Below, in pieces: positions 33,357 to 46,300 of a DNA stretch of 64,000 bases. The position numbers were made by a program, and so were the translations under genes. Origin of the DNA: Pilasporangium apinafurcum (lineage: Eukaryota > Oomycota > Peronosporomycetes > Pythiales > Pythiaceae); the NCBI GenBank assembly GCA_001600495.1, contig BCKE01000074.1, positions 18,946 to 82,945 on the forward strand, read 5' to 3'. A model generated the notes under the pieces. That model worked only from the letters and a program-made list of their open reading frames with translations, ran no database searches and had not been told where the DNA came from. Each line of letters opens with the position of its first letter. Within the stretch, counting starts at the first letter, position 1.

Positions 33357-33534
33357 GAACCACGATTTGGATACTATGCTCTTTACACATTTGTGCAAAG
33401 AGTCCATACTCAAATCAGTCTTGAACGGTAACCGCAATCCTCGAGATCTGCTTTTTACGTGCCATTTCTACCAATCTGGACAGTCTTGGCTTTCTGTCCT
33501 TGAGATCGGAATCAATGTCAATCTCCTCGGGCAT
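33328..33534 (-). pseudogene. IS607-type serine recombinase (TnpA) remnant
   Basis: From an ATG at 33534 the frame reads SDLKDRKPRLSRLVEMARKK, then QISRIAVTVQD, a TGA, and FEYGLFAQMCKEHSIQIVVH. This parallels the SGLN.KR..L..LL region and the V(V/A)..KDRL.RFGFE.....C...G.EIVV block of small serine recombinases. The TGA sits where the invariant Arg of the DR(L) motif is expected, as if CGA had mutated to TGA. The frame is open upstream to about 33660 apart from another TGA at 33543, but no catalytic-serine motif is clear there. The end overlaps the Fanzor start by 29 bp. Confidence 0.55.
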
Positions 33535-33801
33535 GTACTGTCATCGACTTGCATCCTTTCCTGAAAAGAAGGATAGTAGAGGAAACATCTCATTGTGGAG
33601 AATTGAAAACAAGTTTCTATCGATACGGAGAAAAAAACATGTCAAAGTATATCCCATTGGTGGGAGAAATGGGAGAATAAAGGCTAATGACTTTGGACGG
33701 GAGCTGGACGATTGATTGTTTATATTTGCCTTAAAACTGCCATATATCTTCCTATCTATTCATTGATCTATTATGCTCATATTTTAACTTAGCTTTCGTC
33801 A

Positions 33802-36008
33802 TTACTCCTCACTAAACTCGGTCAACTCCATCTCCAAAACCGTGAAGAGTGCGTCTTCGAGCTCCTGTTTGGTCTGATAAAGCGGAAGTTCCACGCGATT
33901 AAAACACGTGTGCACTTTTGGAAACCCTTTGGTTTGCTGCAGCAGCGGTCGTAACGCAAACGGACAAATCCGGCCGTCGTAGCTCGTCAGTCCTTTGAAC
34001 CCTTGCACAGGTACCCGCGATGAACCCGTGGAAAATTGCAAAAATCGTGCACGTTCTTCTTCACTAAAACTCGCAATCACTTCCCAGAACCATTGCACCA
34101 CGGGCGAGTCACCAAACGACGGTGCAACAATCGTATTCCGCCGCCAGTCGTGGATGTCAATCTCTTGTAGTCCACAGAGCACGAGTTCTAGTTCTTGATA
34201 GTCAAATATCATAAGCGTTTCTTGAGGAATAACCTCGAACAGCCCTAGTGACAACGCCTGCAATTGTTCTGCGTACCGGTCGAGCATCAAATATCGTAGC
34301 TTCAGATGTAAATACTCAAGTTTATTCGCATCTGTCACCACAATATCGCGTCCACCGGGGATTAAATCGATGATGAGTGGTTGGCCATCGCGAATCTCAG
34401 ACACACAGAATGTCAACTCCAGCGCTTCAACCTCATCGTTTTCTCGTATCCATTTCATGCTGTTATAAATCTCCGGATCAACGTACTGGAGGTCGGAAAA
34501 CGTGATCGGTACACCAAGAAAGTGCTTGAGGATTGGCAAACAGAGTCGTGCCTGCATGGCTTGACCCTCAAGCAGCGCACGACCGATGAGTCGTCCAATG
34601 CCTCGAAAGTACAGTAGATGGTCAGCCGTACACTCGATCGAATTCGGATTGATCGCGACCGATTGATTATTGCGATGACAATTCATAAATAAGCCCAGTG
34701 AATCATCCAGCAACTTGCTAAATAGAATCGAAAACCATTCGCGCTGCAATCCGCCGGCATCAATGCCCACTTCGCCAATAAATTCAATCCGCAATGGAAA
34801 GTGAATATGTTCGACCTGGATGCCCAGCAATTGTTCCATAGACTCAACCAAAATGTTTTCTCGGTGCACACTGAGCTTGATCCGTCCTTCTTCCCAGCTC
34901 TTGAGCAAGCCGTTCATGCGTTCTAGAAACCAGGTGTATTTGCGCTGGAAGGGAAGCTGACAGATGTGGTCGATCAATTGGAGCTCCTCAGCACGGATGC
35001 GATAGCCACCGATGGTCGTAGCGGCATCAGCCTGTGTGGACTCGGCAAACGTCAGCCGCCCTTCACTATGAACCGAGGACCGCACCATGAACGTGATAAA
35101 GCCTGTGGATGGACGATATGCAACCTTATCTCCTGAAGAAGAATTACGAGAATTATGATGAAAGGAGTGGCTGGNGGAGTGAAGCATATCCTGGCGAGTC
35201 CAGTAGGCGGAGCCATCGGGACCAATGCGTCTTACCCATTCCTTGCGTTTCCTAAACGACCAAACGGCAAAATGGCGTAAGTACATAGCACAATAGCGTA
35301 AACAAGTACAGGTAAAAAGGCTTATGCCATTTTTGTTGTTGTATGGGTATATACCTAGCGTATCGCTGGCGTGGGTTGAGTGTACTCAGTCGAAGACTTG
35401 TGGATGGCTGGGATAAGGACGCACTCAGTCGCGTGTGTGTGCGCTTGATGACGCGGATTTCCTCCAAGTCGATGGGCTGAGAACCTGATGAGAGAAATAA
35501 TAGGCTTAACAACTACTGATTAGGCTCAAGTAACGAACAGTCGGGCGTACCACTGCGCGCGACATTCCGCTTGGTGCCGCATAAAATGCAGGCGCGTTTC
35601 TCCATGGAGTTACTAAACTCACATACCAGACACTTCCACCGCTCCTCGCTCTCTCCACTGTCCACAGAGAAACACACATCGATGCACATAAGCCTTTTCA
35701 TTCAACTCATCCATCATTTAACCATAAAATCACTTACTTTCGCTCCAAATCTAAGCGCGTGATGGTCTCGCTCTCTGCTAACAAGATTCTATAAATTGAT
35801 CCACTCACATCAGCTTTCACTTCTCCATTGCTAAAGTGTAACAAATGTCGTACCTGGCTAAAAAGGAACGCGACATGTTATCACTTCCCAGTCGTGCACG
35901 GTCTCGGAGGAGATAAAGACCGCCGATAAGCAACAGCAGCATAACGATCGCCATGAGCGCCAGGAAGACCTCCATGGACGCGCCGCCCATATTCCCTGGA
36001 TCCGACAT
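33802..36008 (-). CDS. HECT-type E3 ubiquitin ligase with N-terminal membrane helix and RanBP2 zinc finger
   Basis: Five exons with closing phases: 36008-35885, 35777-35738, 35657-35551, 35484-35355 and 35251-33802, giving 616 residues. Residues 12-33 form one hydrophobic helix (VFLALMAIVMLLLLIGGLYL). A RanBP2-type zinc finger follows at about 62-85 (WKCLVCEFSNSMEKRACILC). Next comes a short WW-like patch, EWVRRIGPDGSAYW. Residues about 270-616 are the HECT domain: IEFIGEVGIDAGGLQREWFS, a conserved NPNS, and the catalytic cysteine 583 in KVHTCFNRVELPLY. The enzyme takes ubiquitin from an E2 on that Cys and passes it to substrates, here probably at a membrane. One N lies near 35175. Exon 1 to exon 2 uses donor A|GTGATA, the only choice found that keeps frame into the zinc finger; a GTACGA donor nearby does not. 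Confidence 0.85.
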
Positions 36009-37360
36009 GCGGACGAATGTGGAGCCTGCACCACAGTTGCGTCCACAAACAAAATTTTACGGTACTTTTGTTGACTGACTGTCTTTATCAACTGTGGATC
36101 TTTGTGGATTTTATGGATCGGTGCGGATTTGCAGATCGGCCGCTACACTTCCACTTCACTTCGGTTTACAATACGCGACAGCTGTGTGGCCGCGACTCAC
36201 CGCCTATCGTACGCACGAGTGATACCTTTTTTCTTTTTTCTTTTGACCGAGATGGCTATCGAGGCGGGCGCCGTAAAACAACTTGGACAACGTCACGAAG
36301 CTTCCCCGTTTCTACCATTCCTACCAGACACACAGTTCAAACGCAGAACTCGGCACGATCCCAGCCGTTTCTTAAACCTAACTTTAGGTCCCACATCTGT
36401 GTTCTCTGTGTTCGCAGGGAAAGAGAACATTCAGAAAAAAATACCGCATAAAAGAACACTGTGGACATGCGTTTAGGGGTCTACTCTCTTCTGGCACCAG
36501 CTGCAATCTTTTACTATCACCAAAGCTACGCTTTATTGCTAATTTGCTGGAATTTGACTAATATATAGTAATATTTACAAAAACAGCATTTATTTATTGT
36601 TTTGTAAATGGATTGTAGTAAAACAACCGAGCGTCGTGATGAGAGCGGCCGCAATTCCTGATTAGGTATCATTGGAGATCAACAGTAGAAAACTGGGCTA
36701 TTTTGTTGAAGGCATGGGAAGCAATGAGTGGCGCTGTTGGGTCTTTTGCATCTTCAATCTCTTTTTCTTTATGATCTTCTTCCAGCGACCAGCTCACAGC
36801 AAACTTGGAGACGTGTGCTTCCCGCCGAATTCCATCAAGGCTATCTGTCGTTTTTATTCTTTGGATATCTGTAGAAGCGCTGCACAAGTGCATGTCTCCT
36901 CTTGCATCTTAGAGACACGTGTATTTCCAAGATTCTACAGGATATTGTCCCTTTACATGGATTCACGAAGCTGGAAACCAATTTGGGGCCGACTATGCAC
37001 TATGTGAACGTGCACTTGCTGTTGTGACATAGTAAGAGTTTTACAAACCCGTTTGGGTATAATTGTCCATGAGAAAGTGGGATGCAAATCGTAAAACTGG
37101 GCATTATTGTCCGAAGACGACAAGCGCTGTTGATACTGGTTCCAGACAATCTATGCGATGATCGATGGCTTGTTTTGACTACATAACCATCACATCTTAG
37201 ATGCTTTGATCTCGAATTCGATGAAGGCTTATATAATCGATCGTACTTCTGATCACGTACAATTATATTTTTCACATGCAATATACACATACTATTTCTC
37301 TAACTATCCATTCCTTCTATTCGTACACATATGTAACACGCACAAACTTGTTTTAACTGC
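36009..37360. other. Intergenic region between HECT and midasin genes
   Basis: About 1.35 kb with no supported gene. A minus-strand frame at 36669-36893 (KFAVSWSLEEDHKEKEIEDA..) has protein-like composition and could be a gene remnant, but no family is recognised. The stretch at 36480-36640 is AT-rich. Confidence 0.4.
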
Positions 37361-40300
37361 TTAGCTCTTCATCTGGAGCATCTCGAACCATTGGCGCAGA
37401 GAATCGGACAAAATTTCGGGCAGCAGTGTCGACGTTGGAAGCAACACGTAGTATGGGAACGGATAGTTTTCCAAGTATGGTACCATTGTCACTTTGCCCT
37501 TGGTGAACGTTACGCTTTTCGTCTCCAAGATTGATGTGTCTTTGCTTTTCTCGGATTGATCATCAACAATTAGCAGCACAATCAATTGTTGCTGCTCCAG
37601 TGCTGTTTCAATCAGTTTCTTGATCCGTACGCGGCCGTCCGTGTCGAAGCGACCGTCTGAGATCAGGAAAACAATCTGCGTAAACTCGACGTTTGAAGCA
37701 TTACTCGCCGCAGTTGAGGCGTTCTTGGCGTTTTCCAAAATCTGCAAAATGGCGTCTAATGTCTGCACCATGTTGGTTTTCTTCTGCTGGAAGCCAAATT
37801 GCGAGATGATGCGACTGCCTGCATCATCTGTGAACGGCGTGTCAAATGAGTGCAGCAGCTGCAGCGTCTGACCGAACTTTACGACCGAGATCTCGCCTAC
37901 TTCCAATTGCGTCATGCCTTTACACAACGTTGTCATCGCCTCCAATGCTAACCGTCCTGCATGGTTATCAGCCATAGACTCTGAGTCATCAATCGCCACC
38001 ATCACCTGGTACTGCCGCTTTGATGGACGTGTCCGACGCATCCAGATCTTGTCCTTACGAAATTGACTCGCGATGTACGGGATTACCTTGCGCATGTTAA
38101 TGCGCTTGCCGGTCCTGAAATCGCCTTCGAGTTTTGCGCGCAGCATCGGCTCCAACACTAGCCGCAATTGTTCACACAACCGTTGAGCGGATGCACTTGT
38201 GACAGCCGTGTACTTGGACCAGAGATCAGCACCATGCAATGCCAATGAGCTGTCGTCACGCGACCAGTTCGCGATGAAAGTGTCCAATTCGTCACGTAGA
38301 GCAGCCACCTCTTCGGGACTCAGCAGTTTTGGTGGAGGACGAGTGCTCTCATCAGCCGATTCTTCATCTTGCTTCGTGAGTTTCTTTTCAAGATCAGACT
38401 GGTGAACAACCGTCGGAAAAGCATTCGCTTCTTCTTGCTCTTCGTCAATGTCCATGTTCACATTGTCGTCCGTACGAATAGGTTCATCGCCGTTCTTGTC
38501 CTTCTCTTGCTCACTTTGAGGATCCAACATGTCAGCGTTTGCCTCGTGATCGCGGTTTGCGTTCGTTTCTTTTTTGATCGGTGGTTGTTTATCTTCGTCC
38601 TTGGCTGCCTCTTCCTCTTTTTTCACGCTCTCATCATCGTCTACATCCATCATACCAGCACCCACGGGATCCGTTTGCTCATCGTCTTCATTATCTTGAC
38701 CTTCCATCTCATCTTCATCAAGATTTTGATTCTGGTTCATGATTTGATTCTCGTCTGCCGCTGCAAGCGCGTGCTGTACGTCGTCCATATTGATGTCATC
38801 ATCATCCACAAACTCAGCTGTGCTCATATCGTTGTGCTGGTCTTGGTCATTATGAGGATCCTCATTGGAGTTATTACTATCTTGTTCACGCTCAATCATC
38901 TCTACACGCCGCTTCCAGTGCTCCTGCGTATTTTGCGGATTTCGATACGGATTCGGTTCGTTCTGGCGCCGATTGCGTCGCTTTTCTTCTTGTTGTTGGT
39001 TTTCTTGAGCATTTGAGACTTGTGACTGCGGTTTCCATTCTGCCTTTTCATCGTCATCGTTGCTATTACTCTGCTGCTGCGCACTACTACTGCTTCGATC
39101 TTGTTCTTTAGATTCGTTTTTGTCATCATTTGCGCTAGACTCGTCCATTTCTTGGTCTTCCTTCTCTTCTTCGTCGTGCTCCAATTCGTCCTGACCATCC
39201 TTCGAACGGGAACCAGCAACAGTTGACGCCGCTTTTTCTTGTTCTTGGGATGGATCCTCCTGATCAACCTGGTCTTGGTCATTATGGTCGTCCGCTTCCT
39301 CTTCTTGTTGCTCGTCGTCTAAACCGCCGGCACCCATCTGAACAGCACTATCTATCGGTTCTTCTTCCTCCTTGTCTTGATTTTCATCTTTTTCGCCGTC
39401 GACATTGTCATCACCACCTTCATCTTTCTCTTCATCCATGTCTTCGTCATCCAGTTGATCCATGTCGTGATCGCCGTCTTCATCTTCGCCTTCGCCTTCA
39501 TCGCCACCGTCATTTCCCTCATCCATTTGCATGTTCTCTGGCAATTGGCCGTCGTCTTCTTGCTCCTCATTATCCTCACCACCGTCTTCACGATTCTGGG
39601 GATCAACATCGTTGTTCTCCTCGTACTTGTCTTCAAAATCGTCGTTCACTTGCCCTTCTTTATCAGCCTCGTCGCCATTTTCTTCTTCGGAGTCGTCTCC
39701 TGCTCCGCCATCTTCTTGCTGTTTCTCTGGCTGTTGCTTCTCGTTCTTCTTTTCTTCGTCCTTCTTCGCGTCATCCTTCTCTTTGTTGTCATCATCATCA
39801 TCTTTGCCGCGAATCTCATCTTCTAATGCTTCTCCCTCGACTTTTGAATCTTCTTCAAATTTCTCATTCTCCTTGTCGATTTTATCTTCGTCGTCGTCTG
39901 AATCTTCTCCCCACATCTTTTCGTCTACGACATTTTCATCCTCTTGGTCGAAATCACCCATTTCGCGATCGAGTTCTTCTTTTTCATCGTCGTCCTGATC
40001 GTCCTCATTTTCGTTCTGTTCATCATCTGGCAGGTCCTGCATCGTGCCATCAAAATCGTTCTGCATTTCCAGCCCAGTGTCCTGTGGCGGTTGATCTTGC
40101 TTTTCAGGCTGTTCTGGTTGCTGATCGCCTTGCAAGCCCAGCAATTGTTCTTCGTCTTCAATCTCGTGACTCACGTCCTTCTTGCCTTCACCCTCGCCCA
40201 TGCCTGTGCCTTCAACATCATCTTGGAATTGCATCTTCCCGTCTCCGCTGCTTTCGCCATCTTCTTCCTTCTGCTCATCCGCACGGCAGAAACCGTGTTG

Positions 40301-43300
40301 ATACAAATTTCGGAAGATTCGAATGAGAACAAAATCTAATTTCGTCACACTCTTGTGTGTCACGAGGAAATCAACCAACAATTGTCGGCTGATGCCACGA
40401 ACATCCAATAAACTCGGTTCAAATCGTTCCAGCAGTGATAAAGAATAAACGAACACCTGGCGCCAGTCGCTCGACTCGGTATTCACAAGTTGATTCTGCT
40501 GTTGCGCAAGCAACTCCAGCAAATTCGCAAGCTGCAAAGCAATTTGATTCACACGCGAATCTTTCACAACTGTGTTCAAATGACTTAACTGGTCTCGAAG
40601 CGATTGCTGCTCTCTCTCGTCCATATTGTCGTCTGCCTCAGATTTGTTCATCTTCTCCTGCGATTTCTTTGTCAAATCCTGAATCGCCACCAACACCGTC
40701 TCCACTAACGCGTTATAAGATCCAATAAACGTCTCCATCACCTTTTTAGATTCAGCGGCAGCATATTTGATGTTCTTCTGAGCAATTGACGACTTTTTCT
40801 TCTGCGCTAATGTCATTAGATTTTGGTCATGCTCCACTACACTTGACAGTTGCGGCATGATTAGGTTAAAACAGGTAGATGGTGCCACTTGACCAAAGAG
40901 AGCAGAGATATTCTCCAACAAGGACTTGATTTCGAGAAAATGTGTCGAATTGGCTTTCAGAATGTCCAATTTCATCGGGAAAAGATTAGGCTTCTGCTGT
41001 TTTGCTGATTCATCTGCATCAATCGAAGCCAAAGGAGAAATACCAAACACGCGTTGGGATGGGTGGGCAAAAGCGGTCAGCGTTGGTTCCCCATTAACAT
41101 CTTCGCTGGATTTCACGGACTGGTATGGGATTGCAGGTACACCCAATGTTCGTCTAGTACCCGAATGCACCACAAACGAGCTGTGGATGTTTTCCAAAAG
41201 TTCAAACACTCTTCTAAACTTCTCGCTGATGGTTGAGACTGACGGCGTACTAGATGATGCTCGCAGAACCTCCACAACGGTGATTTCGAGCTCGCGTAAT
41301 GGTTTTCGCAGTGCCAACACTGCTTCTCCCTGATGCTCTTGCCATTTGGTGACTGCCTTCAATGACACATTGACATCGTTCGATAGATAATTAGTCTTGA
41401 ACTCCTTCATTCTCATCAGAGAATCAAGCCCAGCAATGAGTTTCTCGTGGTTTAACGCCGTCGCATGCAAAACTTGACGCTGATGAAGCATGCTATAAAG
41501 CATATTTTCCGCGTATCCATTCATCCGATCTACCTCACTCGATGATAAGTCGTGCGAGAAATTCGTTTGTGCGCTAAACCGTAGCGAGGTAATCTGGCTT
41601 AGGAACCGATAATAATATCCATCTGCACGTTGCCATAGCCACGACGGCGATTTCTTCCCCGATGGCGCTGCGTGTGTCACAACTTGGTCAGTCTTCGTTT
41701 TACCGTTTTTCTTGCTCCGTTTTGTCTTCTTAAGCTTGTCAGGTACAATAGAACCCTCATCTGCGTCCACTAAATCATCCAAACCATCAACTTGCAAGCA
41801 ATTATCCACATCGGGAACGTCCAATTCAAACAATTGTTGCATCTGCTGTTGTTGAGGCGGCAAGTGCATGCGATGATACGATATCCCCTGTGCCTTCAAT
41901 TCGCTAAGCAGATCAATCAATGCTTTTTTCTTCGCTCCTTTCGGCAGATTGGTCGATTTCTGTAGCATGGTCATCCGGTAGAAAATCGTTTCGCAAAGAT
42001 CTTCACAGATTTCGCGTGGCTGTTGTCGTAATTCAATCTGATCTCGAGAAAGAATGTGTCGTTGCGTAAATTTCGAGATACGTTTTGCTAATATTTCAAC
42101 CTTGTCTGCATAAGGAGACAACTCGGAGATTTCTGGAATCGGACTTATGCCAATGCTTTCCAACGATACACCTTTGTGGACAAGTACCAAGGGAGACGCT
42201 TTCTCAATAATCTCTTCCTCTTCTGCTGGGGACTCTTTTTTGACGTTGGGTAGCTCTTCTTCATCTTCATCCTTGTCTTTTACGCTCTCATTAACCATCT
42301 TTGGAATTTCCACACCATCATTAATGTTGTCCAACTCTGCTTTTGTAGCATGAATACCCACAAAGCCACCTTCTTTAGTGATTCCGCTGTCAGTGGAGGC
42401 GTCAATGACGGTTTGCATAGATACTGCTAGCACTGCATCGTAGTCACGAACAAACTTCATGAGCTTGCGATGAGACTTCTCTGCCGATTCCGCCAATGAA
42501 TAGTATGTCTGTTCGTCCCATCGACAAATTTTGACAAACTCGATCAACTTCTGCTGAATAGGGGCTTTCAATCCGCTCCATTGCCGCTCCAAGTAGCCCA
42601 AATGTTGCCCGTAATAGCGATACAAATGGTAAAGCATATTCGCAAGTGCGTAACTCGTCTTCTTGTTCTCGGAAGTCGAAATTTCTCTGCGTTCCAAGTT
42701 CCAAAACTCCATGAACAATTGTGAACAGAAAGAGTAGACAATCAGTAGCCTCGTTTCGTACTGTCCAATCGGACAAGTGCGGATGTATGCATCCAATGTA
42801 GAAAAAAGCTGACTCATCCATTCAAAACGTTTTTGCTTCACTTCACTCATCATGTCTTCGTTCTCTGCTTCACCCTTTCGAGACGATGGGAACAACCAAT
42901 GTGAAATGCTATTTAGATGAAGCCATTTAAGCTCATTCTTGTCATGTGCATACAGCAATTCTTCCGAGCCATATTCTTGTGCATCTGCTTCAAATTGACC
43001 TGTTAAGAGTGAGTACATGTGAAACCACGTTTTCTGCGCAGTCAATTGATGTTGCTTCTCTTTCACGTATAGCAAATGGGGCCACGAATACAACTCAAGT
43101 TTTCTCCACCGTGTCACAAGCGCGGAAAGTGCCGCCAATTCGTTCGCGATGGAGTAATCTCGAGCAGCATATGCTTCCCATTCCTGAGCCTTTCGGAGAA
43201 GCAATTCAACACCAGTTAATGTTCGTGCTAATGGCGAACTAATTGGGAAATTTCGAATTCGGTCTGCAATCATCACCAATTGCTGTAAAATGGCGTGCTC

Positions 43301-46300
43301 TGGCCACAAAGATAGTAATGACTGTAGTTTAATCATCAACTCCTGCAGAGGTTTCGCAACCAAGACGACTTCCTTTACGAGAGGATCACGATGGAAATCA
43401 ATGCCACGAATATAGTCAGCACTCAATGACTGAAGAGATGGAACAGCACTTCTGGTATCACTGCTGCCAAGACGAGAATGCACAAGTGAAGCAGCAAAAA
43501 CACCCGAAGACACAATAGCTTCCTCGACAGCGGACGAGCTCATGGCATTGATCGTTGAGCGCATGAGCACTGTCAAAAAGAAAGCCCGCGCAAACGCATT
43601 CACAATTTCTTGCTTTGTCACATTGACTTTAGAATTAGCGCTCGCAGCGTACAACTTCACGTGCGCTTCACAGATTTGCCGCATCATGGTGTCAGTAATC
43701 AACACATCGGCATCTGCAGCATTAGAGATAGCAGAACTGATTGCATTCTGCCCAGCTTGATCAGGAGAAAGGAAAGCTTGGAAATCCTGAACGGTGTAAT
43801 CTGGAAATTGTTGGCGGTACTCCTCTTCAAGTAGTTGTTCCTCTGACTCGATATCCAAGTGGCGTGTTTTATACTTGAACATTTCTTCTGCTTCTTTTCT
43901 TTTTTGTTCCTCGCGTTCTTTCTGTTCCTGCCATTTTGCTAAAAACAAGTCAAACAACGATTTGCTACTTTGCAACGCCGCTTCTACAACAGCTTCTGAA
44001 ATCGACGAATCACTAAACGTGGAATAGATGGACACAGTTTCACGAAAAAGGAATTCCAACTTTGCCAACCCGACATCTAGCAGCGCTAGTTCACTCTTTC
44101 GTTGGTTACGAGAACCACCAAAGATAATGGATGACGCCTTGGATCCAACAGTTTGGAGCAAGAGCTGAATTCCACGCCAAGGGTCTTCTATTGCTCCACG
44201 CAAGCGATGATTTATTGCCGATGGAAACTGCACTAGCGTTAGTACCAACGCCGACTTTTCCTGGTTCTTCACGCTCTGATCCTGGAGATGTTGGCGAATG
44301 GACCATGAAAGTAATGCCACACCTTCTTTCACAGCATACACTGTAGCAGCTACGGGTTCCACAATGTCACTGAAACTGACCCCGTACTTCTTCGAAATCT
44401 GTGCCAAGAAACTCTCCGATGTTTGTTGAAACATTTCCAATTCACGTAGCATTTGACGACACTTTTGCTGACTAGTCAATGACGAAAGAACAGTTCCAAG
44501 AAGCGATAGCATTTTTCCGGTTGGCATGATTGTCGCTTGAAATTTTAAGAGATCTCGAAAAAAGTCTCCAAAGACCGAAACAGTCACCGGTTGAAGTGGT
44601 TCTTGCTCAGGGTTATACCGTTGAAAAGCGTGAGCAGAAACTTCGGTAACTTCGTTGGCAAGAATTGTCATAGCCTCGTTGGCAGCCACATGATGTTGTT
44701 TTGATCCTGCTGGCAGTGGATTCATGCGATTCATTGCAATATCCGCTGCCTTTTGCATTGTCAGCATAGCCAACCGATTCATCAACAGTTCCCGTTTAAC
44801 AATCGGCTTCGTTACTGGATCCACCGGAGATGATGGGATCATCAGAGCAAACCGCCACAGACCCAACAATATAAAACATTCTCCAAAAGAAGAAAGTTTT
44901 GAGCCATTGGATTGTGATTTTTGCAACGATGTGAAGAATGGTATGATATATTGTTCAACTGACGCAGAAAATGTCGGATCTTGGGAATGTTTCATGGCTA
45001 CAATCAGTTGATTTTTGGACGTCAGCATAAAATCATTGGAGCCAAAATGCTGTAATAACTGCTGAACAGCCACCCATTGTTCTAGAGAAAATGTCGATTC
45101 AAACGCCAGTACTGTAGAGACAAACAGTTCCTTTACCAGCGTCCATGTCGTAGCCATCATCTGATCAATCGATTTTAATTGTGTTGACGCAAAATGTTGC
45201 TTAATCTTCTCCAATCGTACCTGCCGCACTTGAGCTTCAACCGTGGCACACGTAGAGTCATGCAAATCGACCTCAGCAATGCTTTTCAGCACGACTGCGC
45301 TTTCAACACTTTGGAAGAGGCGCGGATAGCCAAACACAACTTGCGTTTGGTCTTCTTCGTCCCGAGAAGCAGTTTTCTTTGTATACTGCTTCGCAGCTTG
45401 GCGTAACTTTTTCTGTGTGTCGAATATCTCATAAGAAATGGCATCAATGTCATTGAAGCTGTTGCAGCGCAAAAATTGGTGGAATCCGTACAGAATACCA
45501 TTCATATGCGTTTTAACAAGCGCAACAAATACTTCAAGCTCGGTCTCTATATCTGCCTTCGATATCTTGTTCACGGACGAAGAAGTGAGAAACTTGTGGC
45601 CGCACCATACAATATCCTGGTAGGCATGGAAAGTTGTTGGATCACGTGTTCCAACATTCAAGAGATCTTCAACAAGTAACTCCATGGTCGATAGCAGTTC
45701 AGTCACTAGTTCAAGGATCTCTTGATGGTGTTGATGCTCATTATGTCCGTGATAAAGTTGATACACGTTCACAACACGGATAAGTTGAGATATAACGTGA
45801 ACTTCTACTCGTGCAAGCGAATGCTCGAATAATGGACTCAATTGGAAGTTCACTAGTTGATCCATCAATTTTGCACCTTCTTGCATGTCAAAAAGCAAAA
45901 TAGGTGCGTCTTTGCCGATTTGCCGATCTTCGTCAGTTAAGAGATCAAGATGGGTCTCACCATTGTCTTCAATCTCACTGAGATACAGAGTCTTTTGCAT
46001 AATCATTGCAGTAACATCACGTTTCTTGGTCTCCAGCTTCTTCAACAAGACTTCTGGAAGTTTAAATAGTTCTTCCGCCATCATTGCATAGGGATTGTTC
46101 AAAGGAACATCATTGTGCTTTCTTCGTTTAGTGTTTACTTGCTGCTGAGCGAGATAAGAGAATGCACACAGTGCGTATAAAACCTCTTTGCGAGCCTCCA
46201 CATCCACGAAAAAAAGCGAAGAAATGTCAAGTTGGCCAATCTTCATAGCTGCCTCCATCGATGCTGTACCACCAAACAAAAGTGCCAAGACATCGACTTG

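Larger units (their letters stand above)
32125..33720 (-). mobile_element. Decayed IS607-type transposon (TnpA + Fanzor)
   Basis: The segment lies between the 5' end of the channel gene and the 3' end of the HECT gene. It carries a serine-recombinase remnant (33328-33534 and possibly upstream) followed by a TnpB/Fanzor pseudogene (33356-32125), in the same order, orientation and with the same short overlap as bacterial IS607. IS607 elements lack inverted repeats and make no target duplication, so the ends cannot be set by sequence. The limits given are those of the recognised frames. Confidence 0.65.

Noticed and set aside
33177-33437. Reading the Fanzor frame from an ATG at 33437
   Set aside because: Residues before the ATG at 33356 are the out-of-frame translation of the TnpA remnant; the TnpB-like motif begins only after 33356.
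38400-40260. Acidic repeat region considered as a tandem repeat or satellite
   Set aside because: It is protein-coding low complexity (Asp/Glu/Gln arm of midasin) with irregular units.
39223-40326. Plus-strand open frame of 367 codons opposite the acidic arm of midasin
   Set aside because: It is the mirror of repetitive GAx/GAy codons on the coding strand; composition is Arg/His/Leu-rich with no domain.
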